This document shows, piece after piece, positions 22,028-34,195 of a DNA stretch of 64,000 nt; position 1 is the stretch's first letter, and every line of letters starts with the position of its first letter. The notes under the pieces were generated by a model, which was not told where the DNA came from, made no database searches, and saw only the letters and a program-made list of their open reading frames with translations. The stretch covers positions 9,622,342 through 9,686,341 of the forward strand of contig OU452216.1 of the NCBI GenBank assembly GCA_911728435.2, given 5' to 3'. This stretch comes from Apoderus coryli (taxonomy: Eukaryota > Arthropoda > Insecta > Coleoptera > Attelabidae). Position numbers and translations under genes: made by a program.

Positions 22028-24519
22028 TTTCCCGAAACATCGGTTCATGTCCATATACGGCGTTGTCTGTTCATGAAATATTTCTCATGTAGAGCAACGA
22101 GTACAAATTCTAATATTCTATGTGCGTGTTCTATCCTACATATTACTATTATTAATTGTAAGAAATTAGGATCTATTTTGTTTTAAAATTCCGAGTCTAA
22201 TTATTATTATTTTTAAGAAATTCTGTCTCTTCTATCTTGTAACGCTCCATTTTTACTAGCCCTAAACTGTGAGCTGTCGATTTGGCTGCATAAATGGCAG
22301 CAAATTCAAATCTTGCGACTATTTTTATTGAGCGATCTGATAATATCGACAATCTGAAGCGTGAAATGCTTGTATGGACTTATTTAGGAGGATTATGTAG
22401 CCACATACTCTTAACGAATCTTATATGCAATGAATACTTTTCATATGCCATAATTATATCTCAGTTGCTCTAAAATATCCTCAAGCAAATGTAGTTGAAA
22501 TAGTCCTCATTTGCTATTTTTTATTTCAGAAAGTACTTGATTAAATTACTAGAAATTTTGTCTCAAAAAGGACACTGTTTTCGACTACAGGCTATATTGA
22601 AAATTCAAAAACGACTATTTACGAAAAGATTTTGAGCAATGTTGAAACTATCATTCAAACACAATCAAAGGATATTGTTAATATAGGAAGGAATTTGTGT
22701 GAAAATAAAATAGGTCGACCTTAAATTCAAAATTGCAGTTATTCAGGTTATCAGCTATCTAAGCTGGACTAAAAATTGTTTGCCGAAAATAAATAAAGAA
22801 ATTGCAACTAAATTTCAAACTTACCATCGGTTTTTTAATTTTTATTCTTTAAAATTCTTCACATTAGAACAAAATACATAACTCTAACACTGTTTTGTTG
22901 AATTTTCTTTTCAAATTTAAATAAATAATGGAACATACAGATTACCATTTTCTTTATGCTACAAGAAATATTTGATACGTCGGCGTCGTTCCTAACCTAA
23001 ATTCTCTCTCTCTTAAAAGATCGAAATTATACTTGTCAATAAAAAAATAAAATAATCCAAAAAACAGTATATACGTAACCCAGAAGGTGTCAGGCAATCT
23101 CACTAGGCTCAAATTATTTCTCAGAGAGAAACGTACTTGTCAATACGTTTAAATGTGTTCGCTTTTTTTGTGGGAAAGATAGGTTTGAATACTATATACC
23201 TATCATTTACCGTATAGATAAAGCAATGCTCGTTACAGCAGATCACTTGAGTTAAGAGTTCATTTCAGCAAAGTTTAAATTAATTTGTTATTTATATACT
23301 ACTCGTATTAGGTAGGTATTTATGTTATACGCTGGCGGCTAGTGTAGATAGTAAATATTTTAAACTAGATTTTAGAACTACTAACTATATTAAAGCTGCT
23401 AACAATCAAATTAACTTCACGAGGGCTTTAGTAAGTAGTTTTTACCGTTTTGCATTTAATTTAAATTTGGACAGCAAGTTTAGAAACTTAATTTTGCCAA
23501 AGATTATTTACATAAATATACAAACAATATTACTTTAAATAATATACAGTACAATACTTTAAACGTGTTATTAAGATATACAGCGTATGCCGTTTAAGGA
23601 ATCAAAATTAGGATTAGGATAAGCCGTTTAATTTAAAAATACCCTACCTTCATTTCAGTACTGTAAATATATAAATTTCTATATTTGAAAATTAATGACA
23701 CACCACAAAGTGAATAGAAAATAAAGCATTCAAAGTTTGAATAATTTCAAGTTGACCCTACATGAAAGTTATGACAAAACAGCAGCAAAAGAGTTGAATA
23801 ACTCCTGAAAATAATTTCAAAAGGAGAAATTGCAATGTGATATTTCCACCTATTGTTTACGCACAAACATATTTTTATTAAAATAATTAATATTTTATTT
23901 TTTATTGTTGCAAAAATGTATTTCTTTTGACTTTCTATAACAATTTGGTTTTAAGCAAACTTTAATTTTATTAAGTATACTGAAGTTTATACCTATCTTT
24001 CATTTATTTTTCTGCGGATACTTAATTTGTTTAAATGAGACATGGTCTTTTTTCACATTTCTGAATTGTACAAATAAATCTTGTTATTTTTTATATAATA
24101 GAAATATTAAAATTGTTCGCAGCATAACTTGGATTCATTCAATAAATAGCAGAACATCTAAATGCATTTCTTGGTTTCTTTTGTGCTTTTAGCTGAAGAA
24201 GTTTCTTCAAATTCATATTTGTTTATAATTATATACGCGCCGAGCAGCTTTTGCATTTATATTATTGGGCAAATAGGTTTCTAAAATGTTTCTACGTTCT
24301 TCTTTTGTGTAATACACAACATTTATGTTCGAATTTTGGAGTTTCTTCAGTTAGGTATAGGGTAGCTGGTGTTATATGAAAATAACAAGGTTTTTATGTA
24401 TCCAGAAATGTGAAAAGAGACAAGTTTGTATACGAAAACTCCAATTCAAACAATAAAAACATATTGAATTCAGTACCTAAACCTATAAGAGTAATAAAGT
24501 TAATTTAAAATTCACTTAC
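22028..24519. other. Long AT-rich non-coding stretch
   Basis: No gene recognised. A short plus-strand frame starting at 22294 begins MAANSNLATIF; the underlying 30 bp (GCTGCATAAATGGCAGCAAA...) recurs with two changes at about 50301. A coding-like patch near 22545-22720 (YEKILSNVETIIQTQSKDIV) has no family I recognise. Otherwise empty. Confidence 0.4.
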
Positions 24520-25150
24520 ATTATGTCAAATTATTTCAATAGTTCACAAACTTTAAATAGTCATCAAATTCTCCAGTCTACAAACATGATCACACACAAA
24601 ATTATTGAGGGAATTAAGAAAAGTAAATGAGCCGAAAAGAAGTTCAAACACGATTTGCAAATTAATTTGATTAAACGCACCAAGTTCACACGCAAGTAAA
24701 AAAGTAAAATTCAATAATCGAAAATCACCGACCAGAATAACACGAAATTACTTAAAGGCAATTAAACAATTCGCAACTACTTGATCGGTCCAACTGTTTG
24801 GAATCAATGAGCCACAAAAAATCTTGATGGAGGCTATACGACGTCCAGCCGAAACGTGTACTTTGTGACTAACCTTAGTCTACTCCTAACAACTTGTAGA
24901 TAGGTGTAATATGGCTAGGATGGGACGCGTACTAAACACCCCGCACGCACAAACACCTTTTCTAGGTGTACACAACTGTCAAATTACACGCCAATGGGGC
25001 GGTAGAGCCGTTTGAGCCGGCCAATGAGATGTGAGAGAGGTGTGTCGGTTAGGATCGATCGTGAGTGGTGTATTTGTCCATTCGTGTGGAAGATAAAGTT
25101 GCCGCTAAGAGGGCGCTAGCAGTACGTTTTCAGCGGTTGGTTGTGACGGA
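24520..25150 (-). promoter_or_regulatory. ey: Candidate promoter and 5' exon of eyeless
   Basis: A block of raised GC content in AT-rich surroundings. On the minus strand it carries two ATTGG (CCAAT) boxes, CATTGGCCGG near 25022 and CCGCCCCATTGGCG near 24999, the second overlapping a GC box. No TATA box is obvious. On the downstream side (minus strand) a consensus donor GTAAGTG begins at 24519, so a non-coding first exon from roughly 24.9 kb to 24520 is possible. It lies about 5 kb upstream of the N-terminal eyeless exon and in the right orientation. This is inference from composition and motifs only. Confidence 0.3.
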
Positions 25151-25569
25151 TATGCGGAAGTTTAGAGACACATTTATGACCCTAGGATAGAGGTTGATGT
25201 CGTGGCTCGAGTAAATATTACTTTATGTTACCTACTAGTCAATAATAATTATTATTTTGTGAAATATAAAACTAATTAACAACCAGGGGCGTTCAAAGTA
25301 TGTACGTACATCTTTTTTATTGTCAACTTCTGCAGCGCGTACAAGTCTTCCAGTGAACTTCTACGATTCAACAAAGATTTTCACTAAATGTGTGAGCTGG
25401 AATGCAGTATTTATTAGTTCTGTGATTCTAGAAAATAGTTTAGGCTGTGGTTTCTTCACGATCATGCTCCACACGACTATAGTACCACAACATTTAGATC
25501 AAGTGTTTCCCGAAGGCGAATATACGCTTATCGAGAGTTAATTTTTTAATTTTAAGTAATTCATCTTTA
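25151..25569. other. Non-coding stretch
   Basis: Between the GC-rich block and a LINE. The open frame at 25320-25541 shows no recognisable homology. Confidence 0.4.
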
Positions 25570-26965
25570 CTATTGTAATTATTCAAATGATGAATTGAAC
25601 AACTATCGCCCTATTTCTATAGTGGCAAAATTTTTGAAAAGATACTCTTTAAACAATTGGCCAACTATTTTGAAAGAAATAATTTATTTTCTCCGAAACA
25701 ATTGGGATTTAGACCGAAACTTAACACCGTTTCAGCTATAGAAAACTTTATAAATAGCGTTATAACCGCTTTTGAGAGTAGAAGGCTTGTGGGGGCTTCT
25801 TTTCTTGATTTAACAAAGACGTTTGATTGCGTGTCACACGATATCTTGTTGGGTAAACTGGAGCGATACGGTATGAGTGCGAATTCGATTCGTTTGCTGA
25901 GTTCCTATCTCACTGGTAGGAATGTCGTAACGATGTTTGAGTCAAAGTCTTCTCAGCCCTTGTTGAGCTCTTGTGGAGTCCCACAGTGCTCGGTGCTCGG
26001 ACCTCTATTGTTTTTGATTTTCATTAATGATTTACCGCTACATCTGCCATGTTCTGATCTGACATTGTTTGCAGACGATTCAACTATTGTCGATGTTGAA
26101 CTGTCGAGTGATGTTCTGGCCTCAAGTATGATTAATTCACAGTCGAGGGCTGCGGACTGGCTAACAAACTCTGTATGAATGCCAATAAAACAGCTACTAA
26201 AATATTTACATTACGTGAGATGGATGTTGCTGTTTCTGATGGTCTGGTAAAGTTGTTTGGTGTCACTTTGGACCAAAAGCTAACTTGGGCGGGTCATGTC
26301 GAGGTTACCATTGCCAAGTTGTCTAAGGTTGTGTTCATGTTGCGAAGCTTGAAGGGTGAACTCTTTTAATGTTTTGAAATCACCATATTATGGCCTTTTT
26401 CACAGTGTGGCTTCATATGCTTTGTCAATTTGGGGACACTCTTGTCATGCTAGTCGGGTATTCGCAATCCAAAGACGAGTGGTTCCAATAATGACAGATT
26501 TAAAGTTTAGAGAGGATGTCAGACCTAAATTTAAAGAATGTAAAATAATTACACTCCCGTGTCTCTATATCTACAATTCAATTATGTATGTGAAAAATAA
26601 TTACAATCTGTACATAAGGCATGATGAAGTTCACAACCACAATACCAGAAACAAAAATGACATTCTTCCTGAATATATGAGGTTGGGTAGAAGCAGAAAT
26701 TCTGTGAATTATTATGGTCCCACATGCTATAATCATTTGCCAGATAGTTTGAAAACACTGAGCCTTGCAATGTTCAAAAATAGATTAAAAAACTACTTAA
26801 TTGACCAGGCTTTTTACTCCATTGATGTATTCCTCAGCACTGACTTTCTGTTTTGATTAAGTTATATACATTTCTATGTTGTGTTATGTAATATTTTAAT
26901 ATTTAGTATGACTTGTGTAAACCTTTTTTGGTAATGACATGTAATGACAATAAATAAATAAAATC
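25570..26965 (+). mobile_element. 5'-truncated LINE, near-twin of 51615-52715
   Basis: Reverse-transcriptase motifs in order: NYRPI-like start with a damaged frame, SPKQLGFRPKLNTVSAIENF, GASFLDLTKTFDCVSHDILL, SSCGVPQCSVLGPLLF (Gly of PQGS changed to Cys) and DLTLFADDSTIVDV with an intact FADD. Frame changes at about 26170 and 26350 separate the thumb and C-terminal parts, which end LIDQAFYSIDVFLSTDFLF. The 3' end is an AATAAATAAAT tail near 26960. Jockey/CR1/R1 group; the clade is not resolved. Confidence 0.85.
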
Positions 26966-27916
26966 AAAACATTCACTTTATAATAGGTACTCAAAAAGCG
27001 CGATCGCGAAAACAAAAACAATATCACCACACGCACAAAATCAGGTCTGTGAGGTGCTTGATCAGGATTTGCAGATGGATGTGAACATACAGAATCTGAT
27101 TTCCAAGCATGATGATTTTGGGTTTCGAGCACTTTAATTTTCCTGTGTTTTTGTCACTGTATATTAAGTATATGTTGTTTTGCTTTGCTGGTTAAATTCT
27201 ATTTATTATTGTTTCTATTTGTCATATCTGGCAAACATTTCTGTACAAAATAAAACAATCAAACAAGGTCCAGCTCTAACCCAAAGTACTCTAAATTAGC
27301 TCTAAAAACGTAAAGTGCATTATTAATGCTCCTACATATATAGTGCCTCTCCATTTAATTTTATTTGTTTGACATTATAACTATACTACTGATCTCTTTA
27401 TTCCGTGTGAAATATGATTATAAGTCGTAACACTCGAAGTTTGTTATGCCCCTTTTGTCCTTTTATTACTTATATTTATTTGTCAGCGCGCAGTGGTCTC
27501 ATATACATTTATATTACAATAGTAGGCCTTTGCAATTTCAACTAGCTGAGACTAATTTAGTTAAGTGTGAATTTTATTGTTGTCTGCAAAAAATCTCTCA
27601 TCGATTTATCATCCAATTTAGACGTTACGAACGCACTGCGTTGGTATCGAGATTAACTTTGTAATAAAAAACAACTAAGTTATTAACTTTTGCCAAATAT
27701 TATATTTATTTATAGGAATTAAACTACTCTCGTATCCACTAAAATCTCATAGTTTGAATGAAATTATTTCTTTTAATATTGTGAACATGTTTTATCCTTA
27801 GCAAAGGCCATCCTCAGTACATTTATATCGTCACTTAATTGAACTTATCTTAACTATGATATAGTAAGAATACTAAACTTGATTACTAACTATTTTAGGT
27901 CAAATTATATTTTCAG
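26966..27916. other. Non-coding stretch
   Basis: No gene recognised. The end of this region (TATATTTTCAG at 27906-27916) looks like a splice acceptor for the recombinase tail that follows. Confidence 0.45.
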
Positions 27917-28318
27917 GAGCTGATATATTGTCACTGAAAAGGTGGATGGAAATCAGCTACCGTAGCAGAAGACTCAATAAATAACAAAATTAGAGTAGCT
28001 AAAAAAATGTTGGATTGCAATCATCAACCTACATCAAAAACACCATCGAACGGTTTGCCTGCTTCGACCACAACATACCATTTATTAAAAGCACATGATG
28101 AACCTGAAACCAGTACTGAAGCTGACATCATGAAAAGCTCAGTAATTACTGACGGTTTATCAGCTGTAGTCTCGAGCAAAAATTCATCATCAGCTTTAAC
28201 AAGTAATATTACAGAGCAGCTACAACTGTCTAATTTATCTAAACAGAGAATCACTTTTACTAATTGTACAATTCAAAGTCCCATTTTTAACATAAATTTA
28301 TCAAACAATACAGATTAA
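27917..28318 (+). pseudogene. Tail exon of a second-type tyrosine recombinase
   Basis: After the acceptor-like TATATTTTCAG, the sequence encodes GADILSLKR, then, following a deletion of about 5 bp that shifts frame, GWKSATVAEDSINNKIRVAK and a Ser/Thr-rich tail ending RITFTNCTIQSPIFNINLSN. GADxxxLKRxGGWKSxTVAE is the final catalytic region of insect Crypton-type recombinases; the residue normally Tyr (EGY or EEY) reads as Asp-Ser here, so the nucleophile seems lost. Only this C-terminal exon is present. Confidence 0.65.
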
Positions 28319-28697
28319 GTTTGTTTAATTAGTTATAGTTTATATAGTTAATAATAATACTCAGGCTGCCTTAAAATTGTGAGGTTTTTTTCTTGCAAAG
28401 TTTGTTAAATCATTAGTAACATTACAAAAGAGCTCTGTTGGCTAATTGTTCTTTTATCGTTATTTAGTACCTACTGATTTGTTATTTGTTTGAAATTTGT
28501 AATTTCTATTAATTGTTAGAGTTTTGTATTTTTTTATGTATATATGTTATATTGCTCTGTAAAGGGATTATTCTGTTGAGCAATAATTTCTATTATTATT
28601 ATTATTATTTAGTACGTTTAATGTTTTTTTTTTCTTTTCTTTTTTTGTATTACCTACAATTGTACAGTGCCGGCAGAAAAATACTGTGTAAACCATG
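28319..28697. other. Non-coding stretch with ATT repeat
   Basis: AT-rich, with an (ATT)n run near 28590-28612. No gene recognised. Confidence 0.5.
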
Positions 28698-28774
28698 GCG
28701 GTACAGTGATTTTTTCAGGCTTCAAGAAGTGTGTACATTTCTTCTTTCAGCCTGAAAAAATGACACTTTACCGC
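28698..28774. repeat. 77 bp near-perfect hairpin
   Basis: Arms of about 33 bp: GCGGTACAGTGATTTTTTCA GGCTTCAAGAAG against CTTCTTTCAGCCTGAAAAAA TGACACTTTACCGC, with three or four mismatches or single-base bulges and a loop of about 11 bases (TGTGTACATTT). It could be a tiny MITE or a transcribed hairpin. A TACAGTGCCGGCAG just upstream resembles a Tc1-type end, but no partner was found. Confidence 0.75.
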
Positions 28775-29274
28775 CTAGGAATACAATATACTATTTCTTA
28801 CTTATCGAATGTATTATTATTATTATATCTACGTAGTGTAAAGTCAGAGAAAAGAAAGATAAGTAAGCTGAATACATATTTTATGAAATTATCACATTTC
28901 CCGACGCAGAGATAACACAAATAATAATTTTAATGAAAATTCTGACGCTATGTAGTTTCGGGGGAAAGAGAGTGACATCAGCTGTTATGTACAGTCGAAT
29001 GCTCCTCACCCCAAGTTGACGCTCGCCGAACACATTACGAAAAAGAACGCCGCGCCGCACCATGCGTCTCTCGATGAAATATACAGGGTTGCAACTGCCT
29101 ACGATAATGATCACTTCTGAACCTGACCATTATTTCATCCCTTACTATACAGGGTGTTCATAAACTAATGGAATGGGCGATTGCGACTCCAGCACCATCT
29201 AAGTCATGTTTGTTTCAAATTGCAACCTCTATTCTTAAGGCACTTTTTATAATTTTAAGTACAAACTCTATATA
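28775..29274. other. Non-coding stretch
   Basis: Contains short TACAGGGT-type sequences (29085, 29149) common at insect MITE ends, but no paired termini were established. The open minus-strand frame 28881-29114 has no recognisable family. Confidence 0.4.
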
Positions 29275-30829
29275 CGAGGGTTGGCTTTTATATTTCGGGA
29301 TTTGGCAACTGACAGCTATTTGTGTTGTTTACAGTAACTTAAAAGATTCATCTCGGCCCAAAAATAGAATTAAATCGTGAACATTTTCGTGCGATTATTT
29401 TTTACAACTTTCGACATGTGTGATGTTTATACATTGAAACACATGTTCAAGTTCACCAATTCCACTAAAGATTTTTGATTTTGTACAATATCATCTCTTT
29501 TTAGCAAATCAAAATCTTCAATAGTTGGTAACCCAATCACACACGGAGCATCAAAGTCAATAACTTGAAAATTAACTATTTTCTGTTTATTTTTGACTTC
29601 ACATATGACTTCAGTTTCACCAAAGACTTCTATTATTGTACCATTATAGTTTCTTAACCTCATTTTAGAAGATTGAATTTCCGCACTTATTTTATTTGCA
29701 GTATTTTTATTTATTATATTTACATGTGCACCAGTGTCTAGTTTAAAATTTACTTTATGACCATTTAAGTGTACATTCTTTGTCCACTCTGGTTTAATTG
29801 AAAATACATTGCTAACATCTTCACTTTTAACTATTTCCACAAAGAATTCTCCATCGTCATCTTGTTTTTCTTCTTCACGAACTGCTTGAACACTTCGGTA
29901 TCTGCACATTTTAGGAAAATGCCCATAGTTCTTGCATACTAAACACATTTTTTTATATGCTGGACACTTATAACCATGTAAATTGCCACAGTTTGCACAT
30001 TTTTTCTTTGTATTCTCTTCTGTTAATTTTCTTTCAAAGTTTTTGTTTGAATCTGTTTTATGGTGGTTTTTCTTGTGCTCTTTCCTTTCATGTAGGTTCT
30101 TTTTAACTACTGCTACTTGAGCATCACTTCCCAACTGTTTAGTTTGTAGTTCTGCTAGTTCAGAAGCTTTACATATGTTAATGCACTTTATTAGATCAAG
30201 ATTTTATTCTCTGAGCAATCTGTCTTTTATTCTTCTGTCTGTAATGCCACAAATTACTCTGTCCCTTATTAGGCTATCTCTTAAATTTCCAAAGTTACAA
30301 TCTTTACTGAGTTTCTTCAGATCAGTTACAAACATGTCTACGGATTCCCCTTCTCTCTGTACTCTAGTGTTAAATACATGTCTATTGACGGTTTCATTGG
30401 TTTTCGGACTAAAATATATTTCTAAGGCATCCAAAACAACAGGCAATTCTGAGTGGTACACAACCATTTGTTTGCCAGTTGTCTTCCAAGAAATCAGAAA
30501 AAGCAACCGCAGAAGAAGGATCACTCTTCACCACGACAATGCAAGCTCAAACAACTGCCTTTTTGAGCACCCACAACATCGATTTGTTGAGTCATCCGCC
30601 GTATAGTCCTGACTAGGCAACGAAAGACTTCTTTTTATTCCCGTACTTAAAAAACAAACTAAGAGGTCAAGGTTTTTTGACACCTGAAGAAGCGGTTGCT
30701 GCATTCAGAATGCATGTTTTGGAGATACCTCAATCAGAGTGGCAAAAGTGCTTTGACTATTGGTTCAAACGCATGCAAAAGTGTATAGATCTTCTAAAAA
30801 TCTTCTCGAAATATAAAAGGCAACCCTCG
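29275..30829 (+). mobile_element. mariner with its middle replaced by Gypsy sequence
   Basis: TA-flanked ends: left CGAGGGTTGGCTTTTATATT, right AATATAAAAGGCAACCCTCG. The left part (29275-29416) is the 5' leader and the first codons of the transposase. The right part (30444-30829) resumes at NSEWYTTICLPVVFQEIRKS, continues RRRITLHHDNASSNN (second catalytic Asp) and, with frame breaks, through SHPPYSPD and MHVLEIP to the 3' end. In between, the N-terminal and first-Asp regions (about 600 bp of mariner) are absent and a minus-strand Gypsy gag-protease segment stands in their place. Confidence 0.85.
29427..30443 (-). mobile_element. Gypsy (Ty3-type) gag-protease segment
   Basis: One reading frame with a single internal stop (TAA at 30206-30204). 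The gag part begins abruptly at VLDALEIYFSPKTNETVNRH and includes SVDMFVTDLKKLSKDC. Two zinc knuckles follow, CANCGNLHGYKC and CLVCKNYGHFPKMC, then a retropepsin with the active-site FKLDTGAHVNI and the CVIGLPTIEDFDLL flap-side motif. The frame ends shortly after the protease. No LTR, primer-binding site, reverse transcriptase or integrase is present, so this is a cut-out segment rather than an insertion by the element itself. Confidence 0.85.
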
Positions 30830-31407
30830 TATTATAGTTGATGCAGTTTTGCTTAGAACAGTCGGTATAAGCACGCAGTAAGCATGCCGTTGTCTTTTGA
30901 AATAAGCGAGATGATGACTCACTGTATTATTGCATATATGGGGTTGTGTGCAAATCACCGTTAAGGTTTAATCCCAATTTGTATCGACTTAAAATCTGGG
31001 TCATAAATGTACACTTATTTTAAACTCAAATTATACAACTCTCTTGACCCTACATAAAATAGAGTTTATTTAATGAAATTACCCTTGAAGTGGGAAACAA
31101 TAAATAATAGGGACATCTAAGTGTGGGTCAATTAAAAGTGTCCATTTAGAATAATGTTTAAGAAACACTGAGAATATATAAGATAGACTGGGAAGGAAAA
31201 ATCAGTAGCTTAGGCCATTCTGGTGCTGACTTGAGTCATGAGCTAGAAAATGAGAAAGAACAATGGAGATTCTCAGTTTTAAATACCCAGAAAATGTCTA
31301 AAATGAAGGAAGAAACTCTCTGCTTCTTTGAAAACTAATTTTTTATTTTTGAATGAAGTTCAATACTGTAAAAATTGGTTCATCAAACTTTTAGTATACT
31401 CGTTACG
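30830..31407. other. Non-coding stretch
   Basis: No gene recognised between the chimeric mariner and the next LINE. Confidence 0.5.
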
Positions 31408-32390
31408 TTAGATGCTGCAGATGCATCTCACCGCTCGCATCTGCAGCACAAAGACCCTGTCAATTTCAACACTTCTACCCCAAATCACAATATTGTATGC
31501 AATCACTGAATAGATTAAAGCATAATAAACAGAAATAAGAGATGGGGTATCCATGAATCCTCTTAGAGATCGAAGTAAGTATAGATTCTTATTCAGTTTA
31601 CTGCAAACGGCGTCGATATGCGTTACCCAGTCCAGTCTGTCATCCACAAGCACCCCCAGCAGTTTCGCTGACCTTGATAATGGCAAAAGAACGTGGTTGA
31701 ATTTAATTTCGATATTTGATGATTTATATCTATTGAAGGGCAGCGCCACGGTCTTAACATAGTTTATGATCAGTTTGGTTTTCCTGCACCACACCTGGAA
31801 CTCATAAAGTGTAGCATTAATCTTCCGCTCCAGAATCTCAGAATCCTTGTCGGACAACAATAGGGTTTTGTAATCTGCATACAGATAAACGGAACCGTGT
31901 GTGATATTAGCTGAAAGATCATTGATAAAAAGCAGAAAGAGCAAAGGTCTAAGTACACTGCCCTGAGGCGTTCCCAAACCGATGCTCCGCGACTCTGACA
32001 CTACCGACTCAACCCTAACCGCTATTCGTCTATTTGTTAAATATGATCGAATCCATCTGTTAATCGACCCACGTAACCCAAGAGTCTCCAGCTTTGTACA
32101 CAGGAAATCTCTGTCGACCACATCGAACGCATTCGACAAGTCAAACAGGAACGCCACAACATAAAAACCTCAATCCATCAGATCGTGCACTCTCTGATTG
32201 AACTGAAGTGTACAGGTTTCCGTTGAAAATCCCTCCCTGAAGCCGTGTTGACATTCACTCAAAACGTTAGTAAATTTTAAAAATTCAAATATTCTGTCTG
32301 CTACAATATTTTCAATAATCTTAAATAAAGTACTTAGCAGGGCTATAGGCCTGTAATTCTCCAGCGCTAGTTCATTACCTTTTTATATTT
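31408..32390 (-). mobile_element. LINE fragment with altered catalytic box
   Basis: Minus strand: ENYRPIALLSTLFKIIENIV and SECQHGFREGFSTETCTLQF upstream of a stop, then an open frame from 32157 with FLFDLSNAFDVVDRDFLCTK, GTPQGSVLRPLLFLLFINDL and YLYADYKTLLL. The catalytic box is normally (F/Y)ADD; here the second Asp codon reads TAC, so it is YADY and polymerase activity should be lost. The thumb (AKLLGVLVDDRLDWVTHID) follows, and the frame ends at CICSI. Both ends of the element are missing. Confidence 0.85.
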
Positions 32391-33289
32391 ATTTATACAC
32401 ACTTATAACTACTAGTTTTATAAAAAAAAAAAAACCTGCTTTAATTAAGCTCAACAAGCACTGATTTATTTAATAAAATAAATCACTCTAAAGCTCAATA
32501 TTCTTGATACACAACTTTATATTTTCTCAGTATGTTGTGAGTGAAACTTTATCATTCATATCACACCCGATGCTGCAGAAATACGATCATAAACGTGTAG
32601 CATTTGGCAAGCGCGTCAAGTCTTCGTCAAAACCAGGAAAATGAGCAAAAAATAAACAAAATTGTGTTGTAGGTAAACAATATTGCGGATGGAGCGATTT
32701 GATATTCGGGTCTGGCCTAATCATACATCAACGCTATGTTAAGACATGCGAAATGATTACAATTCCTTGAACTGGTTTCAAAAATATATCTCGCTTGTTA
32801 TTTATTCTGTTATAATAAAAATCTAGACATGCTGTACATTTTTGTTTAGTGAAGCTGTTGTATATTATTTTTTCTGTTTATTGCGAGAAGAGAAGAAAAA
32901 TGTAGAAATGATCATTTAGAGTTGGAGCATTGTTGACAAACTAACTTAAAATCTACCCTGCCTCATCGTATGGTGTAAAAAGGGGAGAATTACGCGCCTA
33001 GGTATACAGAGGGAGAGGGGTGCTTCTGTTTAGTTAATTAAGAAGCGAACATGCCGTGGTAAATGGTTCTGACGCGGACTTATAATTACTACTGTTGACA
33101 TTTTACGCTCAAATGTCACGTTCTTTTGTTTACATATTTCGCGCTCTGATACTGAGTTAATTTTTAATCTAATTTTTATGTACAATATTTAGTTAATTAT
33201 GGAACTATAAAGAATTGTTTGTATGTATCGGGAAAATAACTTGTAGAGGATCAAGTTAGTATAACTGCAGACTAGGTGTTTTGTTTCGT
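32391..33289. other. Non-coding stretch
   Basis: No gene recognised. The part near 33000-33160 is less AT-rich and could be a conserved non-coding element, but only a cross-species alignment could show that. Confidence 0.4.
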
Positions 33290-34195
33290 TTACATTCCGA
33301 ACAAGTTTATTGAATCAAAATTATTATAAGTTGGCGATTTCAGCAGGTGGTTAGTTCTTGCTTGAGGTGTATAGAATGTCATATCACTTCTAGAATTCAA
33401 TCGCGGAACCCAAAAATGAAAACACATCAAAATACTGTCACAGTTCACTCTACCACTGAATAGACAATACAAAAATCGTAAACATTTCTGAACCTTTCTT
33501 AATTCCAGACTCTTAATATTGAAGCGTTCAATAAAATACTGGTATTGCATAGCCTGTTGTGGGTACACTCCATCCACTTTAAAACAAAGATATTTAAGAA
33601 ATTTTCGCTGCATTCTCTCTATCATGGTAAGGAAACCACACTGGACAACAGTACTCCAACTTGGATCGCACATAAGCATAATAAAGAATCCGCAACGTAC
33701 CACAGTCCTGGAAATATCCAGAATTTCTCACGATAAAACCATAGATTTTATATGCATCTTTCACAATATTTGTTATATGATCAGCAAAAGACAGAGACTT
33801 GTCAAAAGTGACTCCCAGATCCTTTACAGTTTCACAGCGACCCAGAATAGTACTTTCAATTGCATATTCAAAAGCCACCACAGACATTTTGCTTGAAAAG
33901 GTCATTACTTTACACTTTAAGGATATTTTGTTAGTGTCGCACCATTCCTTAATGATGTCAAGATCATTTTGAAGAGCAATACAGTCCTCAACTCGACTCA
34001 CTCTGGCAAAGATCTTTAGGTCATCCGCGAAAATCAATCTCTCAGACATGATGAAAGAGCCCAGGTCATTTATAAAAAGTAAAAATAATAAAGGGTCTAA
34101 GTTGGAACCCTGGGGAACTCCCGATGTTACAGAATAGTTGACCGATTTGAACCCAGCGTAAGAGACATGCAGAACTTTAACAACTTCATTATTTT
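33290..34195 (-). mobile_element. LINE fragment, RT to C-terminus
   Basis: Minus strand: SVTSGVPQGSNLDPLLFLLF, LIFADDLKIFARVS (intact FADD), KDLGVTFDKSLSFADHIT and YAYVRSKLEYCCPVWFPYH. A frame change near 33600 leads to IERMQRKFLKYLCFKVDGVY and the C-terminal part ending NLFGM. The motifs after FADD resemble those of the LINE at 62283-63296, suggesting the same clade. The 5' end is truncated inside the reverse transcriptase. Confidence 0.85.

Noticed and set aside
25320..25541. Open frame of 73 codons
   Set aside because: No recognisable family and no splice signals; probably chance.
30175..30606. Plus-strand open frame of 143 codons
   Set aside because: Its first two thirds are antisense to Gypsy gag; only the last third is real coding sequence, of the mariner.
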